Source: Bacillota bacterium (lineage in GTDB: Bacteria; Bacillota_I; Bacilli_A; ML615J-28; CAG-698). Taken from it: a stretch of DNA of 10,489 nucleotides. The position numbers and the translations under genes were made by a program. The notes beneath the pieces are model-generated. The model saw only the letters and a program-made list of their open reading frames with translations. It did not search any database and was not told the origin of the DNA. The stretch covers positions 1 to 10,489 of the forward strand of contig JAEZSA010000140.1 of the NCBI GenBank assembly GCA_023422115.1, given 5' to 3'. Positions 1 through 5,808 of the stretch are shown piece after piece (position 1 is the stretch's first letter; every line of letters starts with the position of its first letter).

Positions 1-53
1 CGCATAGCTTCTGCTTTTTGTTCCGCTGTCTGAATTAACTCTAAAATGGACAT
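1..53 (-). CDS. N-terminal fragment of an unidentified protein, possibly a V-type ATPase G/H-type stalk subunit
   Basis: Only the first 17 codons are present; the gene runs off the left edge. The visible start reads MSILELIQTAEQKAEAM, a charged Ala/Glu/Lys helix. The ATG is preceded by a strong Shine-Dalgarno site (AAGGTGG, 63-69) with a 9-nt spacer, and a good promoter lies just upstream, so this is a genuine gene start and first in its transcript. Short helical starts of the type I..AE.KAE are common in the peripheral stalk subunits (G/H, NtpF-like) of bacterial V-type ATPases, which suggests that identity. The fragment is too short to prove it; any coiled-coil protein would fit. Confidence 0.55.
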   Translation of the reverse strand, partial: MSILELIQTAEQKAEAM

Positions 54-86
54 TACTGCTCACCACCTTTTCAATATTACCTATAT

Positions 87-115
87 ATTTTACCATAATT
101 TGAAAGAAAAGTCTA
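87..115 (-). promoter_or_regulatory. Sigma-A-type promoter of the gene at the left edge
   Basis: On the minus strand the -35 is TAGACT (110-115) and the -10 is TAAAAT (87-92), separated by 17 bp. A TG one base before the -10 makes it an extended -10 element. Transcription would begin near 80, some 27 nt before the ATG at 53. Confidence 0.6.
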
Positions 116-125
116 GTTTAAACTA
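114..125. promoter_or_regulatory. Perfect 12-bp palindrome at the -35 region, possible operator
   Basis: TAGTTTAAACTA is a perfect palindrome whose edge overlaps the -35 hexamer of the promoter at 87-115. The position suits a dimeric regulator. AT-rich palindromes of this length are expected by chance a few times in 10 kb, so only the location supports function. Confidence 0.25.
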
Positions 126-144
126 CCATTAATAAAAGTAATCT

Positions 145-200
145 TGTTTTACTATACGATACACTTTGATATTTTTATTCAAAAGTGTTTCGTGTAAACA
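145..200. repeat. Long imperfect inverted repeat in a gene-free stretch
   Basis: Bases 145-169 pair with 179-200 around a 9-nt AT loop (170-178), giving about 19 base pairs interrupted by single-base bulges, one T/T mismatch and a TATA/T internal loop. The best part pairs 157-169 with 179-192. No T-run follows on either strand, so it is not an ordinary intrinsic terminator. It lies between the tRNA terminator and the promoter of the left-edge gene; I see no ORF or known RNA family in it. Confidence 0.45.
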
Positions 201-266
201 TTATTACTATTGAGACTATTAATTTATAAATTCTTTTCTTATTTATATCAAAAAGAAAATAAATCC

Positions 267-310
267 AAAAAAGAAAAAGGCTTAATACAAACATTATATT
301 GTATCAAACC
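267..310 (-). terminator. Intrinsic terminator of the tRNA-Trp/tRNA-His transcript
   Basis: On the minus strand, 299-310 pairs with 279-290 to form a 12-bp stem (two G-U pairs) with an 8-nt loop. A T-rich tail follows (267-278, five T, one C, six T). It sits 14 nt past the CCA end of tRNA-His, so it ends the tRNA operon. Confidence 0.85.
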
Positions 311-323
311 TATGCTTCTAATA

Positions 324-400
324 TGGGGCGGACGATGGGAATCGAACCCACGAGTGCCGGAGCCACAATCCGGAGCGTTAACCACTTCGCCACGTTCGCC
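324..400 (-). tRNA. trnH: tRNA-His (anticodon GTG)
   Basis: The minus strand folds into a full cloverleaf. The anticodon GTG (364-366) sits in a seven-base loop closed by a CCGGA/TCCGG stem. The T arm carries GGTTCGATTCC. The gene encodes the extra 5' G (position -1, base 400) facing C73, the identity mark of tRNA-His, and the 3' CCA is genomically encoded (324-326). The acceptor stem has one non-Watson-Crick pair, A4 opposite C69; the rest of the stem is complementary. It lies 8 nt downstream of tRNA-Trp in the same transcript. Confidence 0.97.
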
Positions 401-408
401 ATAAAAAA

Positions 409-482
409 TGGCAGGGGTAGAAGGATTCGAACCCTCATCTACGGTTTTGGAGACCGCTGCTCTACCGTTGAACTATACCCCT
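409..482 (-). tRNA. trnW: tRNA-Trp (anticodon CCA)
   Basis: The minus strand gives a cloverleaf with a perfect AGGGGTA/TACCCCT acceptor stem, a D arm with AGTTCAACGGTAGAGC, the anticodon CCA (448-450) in a CTCCAAA loop, a T arm with GGGTTCGAATCC, discriminator G and an encoded CCA (409-411). CCA reads only UGG, which agrees with UGA being a stop codon here. It is the first gene of the tRNA pair, about 8 nt after the predicted transcription start. Confidence 0.97.
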
Positions 483-497
483 AGTTCATGCTTTAAT

Positions 498-526
498 ATT
501 ATACTAAAATTATATCCCGTTTGCAA
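498..526 (-). promoter_or_regulatory. Promoter of the tRNA-Trp/tRNA-His operon
   Basis: On the minus strand, TTGCAA (521-526) and a perfect TATAAT (498-503) are separated by 17 bp. The A/T-rich tract just upstream, which is the tail of the exporter terminator, may act as an UP-like element. The predicted start near 490 leaves a very short leader, typical of tRNA operons. Confidence 0.85.
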
Positions 527-539
527 GTATTTTTGTAAC

Positions 540-595
540 AAAAAAAAGAAAAAGGGTACTCAAATGATACTTACTTGTATCCTTGTGGTACCCTT
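540..595 (-). terminator. Intrinsic terminator of the ABC exporter operon
   Basis: On the minus strand the outer arms AAGGGTAC (588-595) and GTACCCTT (552-559) pair perfectly. The interior continues pairing through CAAGGATAC and GTATCATTTG with one bulged A. The stem is followed by a long T-rich tail (540-551). It begins 13 nt past the permease stop codon and separates the operon from the tRNA promoter. Confidence 0.85.
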
Positions 596-607
596 CAGTA
601 TTATTTT

Positions 608-2203
608 CTAGCAGCTTAACCTATCATATAATTTAATTCCATGAGTAGAAATTAAAATATAAGAGATTGCTGTAATAAGTATCGCTAATAAAGTGATAAA
701 TAAGTATGCCCATAAAGCATTTGACAAAACAACTAAACCAAGCACAATAGCTCCAACTAATAATATTGTAATAATAAATGAGAATGCCATTGTTACTAGA
801 ACACTGATAGATTGTTTAATTGCTTTTATCTCTTGGTCATAATCAAATCTTGGAATTAATAAATTGGCATATAATCCTAAGATACTAATTGATATCGCGA
901 AAAGCGAAGGAATCAGGATAATCATTAACACATTAAATAGACTAAATTTTAAAAATATAGCTACAATAATTCCATCAATTAGAATAATTGGTAATGTGAT
1001 AACAATATTTACAAATATTTTACCCATAAATACTGTTTTTGTTGGTATTGGTGCTGATTTAATAATCCAAAAGTTCTTTCCCTCTAATGATAATGAACAA
1101 GAGGTTGTGCTTGTCAGGGAAACCATAAAGGTAAGTAAGCCAATAATGATTAAAGTAAACATTTGATCATCTAGTTCTTCCCCAATATTAATAAATTCAT
1201 CTGTTTTTGTAATCATCAAGATTAACATAATCAATGATAACAAAGGACCAACAATCGTATTCAACAAATACATTGGTGTTCCAAAATATTTTTTAATTTC
1301 TTTACTAAACATCGCTTCAGTCTGACCAGTCACTTTAGTTTCACCCAATTGGAAGTCTTTTGCGACATCCCCTGTCACTGTAGTAGTGTTAGTTTTATGA
1401 TAATTTTGGCCTACTAGGAAGATAAAACCAATGAAAGGAATTACTGATATAGCGATGAATATTAGATATTGATTAATATTGCCTTGGATGCCTAAAAACA
1501 CATAAGGAGCCAAAAAATAAGCCTTATTTAGCGTATTAACAATGCTTTCTGTAAATCCAAGGGGATCAGACTCTATTACTTGTGCTCCCATGCTTCCTAA
1601 CATCACTACAAAGATAAACACTAATGAAACAATGATGGTAGCGAAATTCTTTAGCTTTCTCTTAATTGGAATAAATCCAACTAAATAAGCGATGATTCCA
1701 CAAATTGTCACTGGTAGCAATGGAATAAACAGGATTGCTGCAACAGCTAATATCCAAAAGATAAGTCCTGTTGAATTAAAGATTGCATAAATAAACAAAG
1801 CAGGTAAATATGTAAAGAACATCATGAAATAATTAATCAATAACAAATTTACTAATTTACTAGCAATGATTGCTTGTGGCTTTATCGGTAAAGCCATTAG
1901 CATTTCAAAGTCTTTTGCTTTAAATAAATAGCCATTTGCCCGTGCAATTGTCATTACAGCAGACATAAGAGCCCAAGTTACAATTCCAACTAACAAAATA
2001 ATCTCTGGTTTACCAGCACTAACGAATGCAATCTCGAAAAAATACATATAAAAAGTAAATAGTGCCATCATTGCCAAACCAGCAATGCCGATAATAATCA
2101 ACAAAATGATTGGGCGCAAACGATTTTTTGAGTTTTTAAAGATTTTATTGATAGCAAATGAGTTAATCAAACTTGCTCTTAAGATTGTCCAAAAATTACG
2201 CAT
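608..2203 (-). CDS. ABC transporter permease, large ABC-2/exporter-type membrane subunit
   Basis: A 531-residue integral membrane protein with about 12 hydrophobic segments, roughly at residues 32-54, 68-90, 118-143, 147-177, 188-208, 246-266, 312-332, 347-366, 391-414, 424-447, 466-493 and 497-520. It resembles the large 'putative ABC exporter' permeases of Bacillota, whose substrate is usually unknown. Two internal segments match without gaps: one around ALPIKPQ (residues 98-123) and one around SAPIPTK (377-402). This suggests two related halves fused in one chain, so it may form a channel without a second permease. I chose the ATG at 2203 because a GGAG lies 10 nt upstream and the overlap with the ATPase gene is only 8 nt (ATGCGTAA), a normal coupling arrangement. 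An upstream in-frame ATG at 2227 has only a weak site directly against it. The stop is TAG and a strong terminator follows. Confidence 0.85.
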   Translation of the reverse strand: MRNFWTILRASLINSFAINKIFKNSKNRLRPIILLIIIGIAGLAMMALFTFYMYFFEIAFVSAGKPEIILLVGIVTWALMSAVMTIARANGYLFKAKDFEMLMALPIKPQAIIASKLVNLLLINYFMMFFTYLPALFIYAIFNSTGLIFWILAVAAILFIPLLPVTICGIIAYLVGFIPIKRKLKNFATIIVSLVFIFVVMLGSMGAQVIESDPLGFTESIVNTLNKAYFLAPYVFLGIQGNINQYLIFIAISVIPFIGFIFLVGQNYHKTNTTTVTGDVAKDFQLGETKVTGQTEAMFSKEIKKYFGTPMYLLNTIVGPLLSLIMLILMITKTDEFINIGEELDDQMFTLIIIGLLTFMVSLTSTTSCSLSLEGKNFWIIKSAPIPTKTVFMGKIFVNIVITLPIILIDGIIVAIFLKFSLFNVLMIILIPSLFAISISILGLYANLLIPRFDYDQEIKAIKQSISVLVTMAFSFIITILLVGAIVLGLVVLSNALWAYLFITLLAILITAISYILISTHGIKLYDRLSC

Positions 2204-2909
2204 TGTTTTCCAACTCCAAGAAAACATCTTCTAGTGATTTATTTCCTCGTACTTCTTCCATTGTTCCTTCAGCAATAATCTTACCATTTTTAATGATTGC
2301 TACTTTATTACACAATTTTTCAGCAACCTCTAAGACATGAGTAGAAAAGAAAATACTTGTTCCTTCTTTACACATATCTTTCATTACTTCTTTTACTTGA
2401 TAAGAAGCTTTAGGATCTAAACCTACAAAGGGTTCGTCTAATATTAATAATTTAGGTTTTCTAATTAAGGCAGATATCAAAGCAAGTTTTTGCTTCATAC
2501 CATGAGAATAACTAGAAATGATATCTCCTAAATTTTTAGTGATTTCAAACATATCAGCATATTTTTTAATTCCTTCACTTCGATCTGCTTTTGATATTTG
2601 ATAGATATCACCGATAAAATTTAGATATTGAATGCCTGTTAAAGATTCATAGATATCGGGATTGTCAGGAATATAAGCAGTTATGCGTTTACATTCAAGA
2701 GGGTTTTTCTTAATAGATAGACCATCAATAAAAATTTCTCCCATTTCAAAATCCAAAATACCAACTACACATTTAATTGTTGTTGTTTTTCCTGCTCCAT
2801 TATGACCAATAAATGCAAATATTTCACCAGAGTCGATGACTAACGATACATCATCAACAGCTTTTTTACCTTTTGTGTACGTTTTTGATAAATTTCTAAT
2901 CTCTACCAT
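2196..2909 (-). CDS. ABC transporter ATP-binding protein (ABC-2/exporter type)
   Basis: A 237-residue cytoplasmic nucleotide-binding subunit that would power the permease encoded directly downstream. Visible motifs in order: Walker A GHNGAGKTT (35-43); a Q-loop region reading YIPDNPDIYE with Asp where Gln is usual, as in many CcmA-like exporter ATPases; signature YSHGM (134-138) in place of LSGGQ; Walker B LLILDEP (154-160); D-loop GLDP; and the H-loop His191 in FFSTHV. I prefer the ATG at 2909 because GGAGG lies 5 nt before it. The upstream in-frame ATG at 2921 overlaps that ribosome site and has only a poor one itself. The gene has its own promoter and overlaps the permease gene by 8 nt. 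The substrate cannot be read from the sequence; drug, peptide or lipid export are all possible. Confidence 0.92.
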   Translation of the reverse strand: MVEIRNLSKTYTKGKKAVDDVSLVIDSGEIFAFIGHNGAGKTTTIKCVVGILDFEMGEIFIDGLSIKKNPLECKRITAYIPDNPDIYESLTGIQYLNFIGDIYQISKADRSEGIKKYADMFEITKNLGDIISSYSHGMKQKLALISALIRKPKLLILDEPFVGLDPKASYQVKEVMKDMCKEGTSIFFSTHVLEVAEKLCNKVAIIKNGKIIAEGTMEEVRGNKSLEDVFLELENNA

Positions 2910-2937
2910 GTATTCCTCCATTACTTTCTACAACACC

Positions 2938-2966
2938 ATTATACAAAATTATTTATATTTATTCAA
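2938..2966 (-). promoter_or_regulatory. Promoter of the ABC exporter operon
   Basis: On the minus strand, TTGAAT (2961-2966) and a perfect TATAAT (2938-2943) stand 17 bp apart. The predicted start near 2931 gives a leader of about 22 nt before the ATG at 2909. The -35 lies only 18 bp past the stop codon of the diguanylate cyclase gene. Confidence 0.75.
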
Positions 2967-2984
2967 GTATATTTTAATTTATTT

Positions 2985-5618
2985 TTATTTATTTTTTGAA
3001 AGGATGTATCGGTTTCCGCCTTCGCTCTTTCCTTTGTATAAAAGTTCATCAGCTTTCACATATAATTCATCAAAAGTACGACCATCATAGGGAACCACTA
3101 ATGCTCCAATTGTAACAGTCATTGGTTCTTTAATCCCATCAAAAACAAATCTCTCTTCCGCTACTTGGCAAATACTTAATAATTTAGTCTCAATTTTATT
3201 ATAAGAATAAGCATGTTTTTGTAAGATAATAAACTCATCTCCACCTAGTCGACATACAATATCCTCTTCACTAAACATTGATTTTAGAATTGAAGCAAAA
3301 TCTTTTAGTACTTCGTCACCAAAGTTGTGACCGAAATTATCATTTATTTCTTTGAATCGATCAATATCTAACATATAGAAACCATGAATTGATTTCGTTT
3401 CTTTATTAATGATTTCATCAATTTTTCTTCTTGCACTTCTTCGGTTATATAGTTTGGTTAAGAAATCTTGTTCTGATTGCTTTACTAAATAAAACTCCTT
3501 TTTCTTCTCTTTCTCTATATTTGCTATATATACATAACATAGTAATTCCTTTTTCTCTGGGTTTTCAATAACATTAACGCGCCCACGAGCCCATACAAAG
3601 CGTCCTTCATCTTGATATATCTTAAAATCAATGGTTTTATTGGTTTGTTCATGGCGATAATCAAATAAAATTTTCTTCAAACTAAAATAATTTTGTAATC
3701 GGCGATGATCTTCTTTATTTATTTTATTAAAAATAACATCATTTAATTCTTGATACCAATGAATTGGTTTATCAATAATAAGATTGGGGTTATCTTGAGT
3801 AAATTTATAAGTTATTAATTCTGTATTCAAATCGATAACATAGGAGTACATCGCATAAGACATCATTCCTTCAAGATGCGCTTGTGTCTTTTCAATCTTA
3901 ATCTGCGCTTCTCGCTGTATCGTAATGTCTTCAATAATGCCAACCGCTCTGGTAAAACTACCATCTTCATTCACAATAGCAGAACCATGGAGTCTTTTCC
4001 ATGAATTAGTGCCTCGACCATTTTTTGTCTTCACAATACAAAATTGTTTGGTTGCTCCTTCCTTTATCTGCGCAACAAAATTATCGATAATTCTTTTATT
4101 TTCTTCATCAAGAAAGTTCAAATTGGCAATGGTTGTTGTGAAGTTTGGAATAACAGCAGGTAATCCATACATCTTATCTGCATTTGTAACAAATTCCAAT
4201 GTGTCTGTTACCATATTATAGTCTAAAACTACTTTATCTGTTTGCAACATAATAAGTTCATATCGATTTTCACTGATTTCCAGTTCTCGTTCGAGTGCTT
4301 TTTGCCTTGTAATATCAACCAATAAACAACAACAATATTTTTCATTTTTTTCTAAAATAATTGCACTTTGATCAGAAACCCAAATAGTATTGTTATTCTT
4401 TGTCATCAATTGATATTGATTATAGTAAATTTTATGATTCTCCATTCCTTGGTTAAATAATAATTGTTGTGTTTTCTCATTTGCAATAATTAAATCATAA
4501 GAATTTTTATATCGATTTTTAACTTCTTCCTTATCATAACCTAACATTTGGTAAAAATGTTCAGAAGCATAAACAATTTCATGCCCTTCTGTTAAACGAT
4601 ACTTTATCAACCCTCCAGGAGAATTGTTTGTAACAAATTCCAGTTGCCTATAGATATCGCGATACTCTCTGGTTCTCTTATTTTCAAATACAAAGACAAT
4701 CGCTACTAAAATTATAAAAGCAAAAGTAAGTCCTGTCGTCAACAAAGTTGCTTGGTCGATGATTATTTGTGTGTTTTGAGTAATAATTGTCCTTGGTAAA
4801 ACAGAAAGGATGACCCAATCATTAATTCCTAGAGAAGAATAATAGGTATGATACGATTCATTATTCAACGAATAATATATATGTCCGCTTAGTCCTGATT
4901 CAATATTTTTTCGTGCTTGTTCAAAACTATTTTCATCATCGGGCACTAATTGATCGAAAATATCCCAAGCATTTTGACCAATCGTAGAGTCGATTTTACT
5001 ACTATTTAATATTTGTATGCCATCATCATATTGAAAAATAATCGTATGGCCTTGTCCATCAAAAAAATTTGTTTCAATTTTATTGGCAAGATTACTAACT
5101 AAATAGGTTGCTCCCATCATTCCAACAATCTTCTCTTCACGATAAATTGGTGCATATATAACAAACACATAATTTTCATCTAATCTCGATTTTATTGCTT
5201 TTGATATTCCAGACTCTCCATCCATTGCCTGTAAAAAGTACTCCCGATCACCAATATTAATTGTTTGACCAGTACCATATGTTGCAACCCCCTCTAAATC
5301 AGTTACAAATATTCGGTCAAAGACGCTCTCATCTGTAATTTTTTTAATCATATTCAAAGATTCGTTTGAATCTAAAGGCTCAAATCCAGAAAATATTTTA
5401 GCCAAGCTGGCAATATAAGCAAGTGAATTGTCAATTCGCTCATTGAAAACTTCTATTGTTTGGTTAGATAATTCTTCTATTTGATTCTCTGTAAGTTCTT
5501 CTATATGCTTGATACTACGTTTATTGAAGTAGTTTAAGAAAATCAAAGAAAGAATCAAAATTAAAAAAATTGAAAAAAACAAAAAAATAAGTTGTTTATT
5601 CAACATTTTTTCCTTCAT
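2985..5618 (-). CDS. Membrane-bound sensor diguanylate cyclase (dCache-PAS-PAS-PAS-like-GGDEF)
   Basis: An 877-residue protein predicted to make cyclic di-GMP from two GTP in response to an external signal. Order: TM segment (9-30); extracellular sensor of double-Cache type (about 35-285, with GDREYF at 123-128 and the YVFVIYAPIY strand at 150-159); TM segment (290-312); PAS domains at about 325-440 and 450-570; a third PAS-like fold at about 580-705; and GGDEF at about 712-877. The catalytic domain looks active: DFLTKLYNRR, LDIDRFKEINDNFGH (metal Asp751) and the intact motif GGDEF (792-796). The product-inhibition I-site (RxxD five residues before GGDEF) reads SEED (783-786), so its Arg is missing. 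PAS 1 carries three adjacent cysteines (429-431). I chose the ATG at 5618 because GGGGG (5625-5629) precedes it by 6 nt and the promoter lies between it and any earlier start. No terminator follows, so readthrough into the ABC operon is possible. There is no EAL or HD-GYP domain, hence no phosphodiesterase half. Confidence 0.93.
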   Translation of the reverse strand: MKEKMLNKQLIFLFFSIFLILILSLIFLNYFNKRSIKHIEELTENQIEELSNQTIEVFNERIDNSLAYIASLAKIFSGFEPLDSNESLNMIKKITDESVFDRIFVTDLEGVATYGTGQTINIGDREYFLQAMDGESGISKAIKSRLDENYVFVIYAPIYREEKIVGMMGATYLVSNLANKIETNFFDGQGHTIIFQYDDGIQILNSSKIDSTIGQNAWDIFDQLVPDDENSFEQARKNIESGLSGHIYYSLNNESYHTYYSSLGINDWVILSVLPRTIITQNTQIIIDQATLLTTGLTFAFIILVAIVFVFENKRTREYRDIYRQLEFVTNNSPGGLIKYRLTEGHEIVYASEHFYQMLGYDKEEVKNRYKNSYDLIIANEKTQQLLFNQGMENHKIYYNQYQLMTKNNNTIWVSDQSAIILEKNEKYCCCLLVDITRQKALERELEISENRYELIMLQTDKVVLDYNMVTDTLEFVTNADKMYGLPAVIPNFTTTIANLNFLDEENKRIIDNFVAQIKEGATKQFCIVKTKNGRGTNSWKRLHGSAIVNEDGSFTRAVGIIEDITIQREAQIKIEKTQAHLEGMMSYAMYSYVIDLNTELITYKFTQDNPNLIIDKPIHWYQELNDVIFNKINKEDHRRLQNYFSLKKILFDYRHEQTNKTIDFKIYQDEGRFVWARGRVNVIENPEKKELLCYVYIANIEKEKKKEFYLVKQSEQDFLTKLYNRRSARRKIDEIINKETKSIHGFYMLDIDRFKEINDNFGHNFGDEVLKDFASILKSMFSEEDIVCRLGGDEFIILQKHAYSYNKIETKLLSICQVAEERFVFDGIKEPMTVTIGALVVPYDGRTFDELYVKADELLYKGKSEGGNRYILSKNK

Positions 5619-5644
5619 AATATACCCCCTATCTTCTTTCCCAT
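5615..5644 (-). CDS. Possible 9-codon upstream ORF / leader peptide of the diguanylate cyclase gene
   Basis: Between the cyclase promoter and its start codon lies an ATG (5642-5644) opening a frame that reads MGKKIGGIL and stops at TGA (5615-5617). The stop overlaps the cyclase ATG as ATGA, the classic geometry for translational coupling. An AGGTG (5654-5658) stands 9 nt before the upstream ATG, although it would lie at the very 5' end of the predicted transcript. The ATG also falls in the loop of the hairpin at 5632-5652. A short ORF like this can arise by chance, and no homology can be judged at nine residues. Confidence 0.35.
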   Translation of the reverse strand: MGKKIGGIL

Positions 5645-5652
5645 AAAGAAGA
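5632..5652 (-). promoter_or_regulatory. Hairpin in the diguanylate cyclase leader, next to the ribosome site
   Basis: In the minus-strand RNA, UCUUCUUU (5645-5652) pairs perfectly with AAAGAAGA (5632-5639) around a 5-nt AUGGG loop. It ends 2 nt before the G-rich ribosome binding site (5625-5629). No U-run follows, so it is not a terminator. It could tune ribosome access or stabilise the transcript. Confidence 0.5.
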
Positions 5653-5664
5653 ACACCTATGTAT

Positions 5665-5693
5665 ATCATAATACAAGATAAAAACAATGTCAA
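5665..5693 (-). promoter_or_regulatory. Promoter of the diguanylate cyclase gene
   Basis: On the minus strand, a perfect TTGACA (5688-5693) and TATGAT (5665-5670) are separated by 17 bp. The predicted start at about 5658-5660 gives a 40-43 nt leader. It faces away from the udk promoter, about 60 bp between the two -35 boxes. Confidence 0.85.
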
Positions 5694-5752
5694 TGTTTCT
5701 TAAATTTCATTAAGTTCTAAATGATTTTTTCCATTTAATCAATCTTTTTTTA

Positions 5753-5781
5753 TTGGTAAATGAAGAACATTATGATATAAT
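5753..5781 (+). promoter_or_regulatory. Promoter of udk
   Basis: TTGGTA (5753-5758) and a perfect TATAAT (5776-5781) stand 17 bp apart, with a TG one base before the -10 (extended -10). Transcription would begin near 5788, about 20 nt before the udk ATG. Confidence 0.75.
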
Positions 5782-5808
5782 AGGAACGAAAAAGGAGCAA
5801 TAGAAAGT

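Noticed and set aside
183..200. Possible catabolite-response (cre) site
   Set aside because: The symmetric TGTTT/AAACA bases do not carry a centred CG as the cre consensus needs, and they are already part of the larger inverted repeat.
210..484. Two plus-strand ORFs of about 60 codons across the tRNA region, plus another overlapping 408-611
   Set aside because: They are antisense readings of the tRNA-His and tRNA-Trp genes, a familiar source of false proteins with strings such as GIEPTS and GFEPSS. They have no ribosome sites.
864..1166. Plus-strand ORF of 100 codons opposite the permease gene
   Set aside because: It is a shadow of the permease coding frame, with no ribosome site or promoter; the minus-strand gene fully explains the region. 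The same holds for plus-strand frames at 2836-3090, 3925-4221 and 9543-9839, and a minus-strand frame at 9587-9772.
2204..2227. Longer permease start at 2227
   Set aside because: It gives a 32-nt overlap with the ATPase gene and its only ribosome-site-like bases touch the ATG. The ATG at 2203 has GGAG at normal distance.
5204..5252. Idea that the dCache sensor binds glycine or another amino acid and so links to the gcv operon
   Set aside because: Around GDREYF the residues do not match the amino-acid-binding dCache signature as I recall it: the Tyr five residues before the Arg is Ile, and Trp-Tyr after it is Tyr-Phe. The ligand remains unknown.
5619..5693. 25-residue N-terminal extension of the diguanylate cyclase starting at 5693
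   Set aside because: This stretch contains the promoter, so it would not be transcribed from it, and a good ribosome site points to the ATG at 5618.
5694..5752. Riboswitch or other structured RNA between the divergent cyclase and udk promoters
   Set aside because: The space is upstream of both predicted transcription starts, AT-rich, and shows only short chance pairings.
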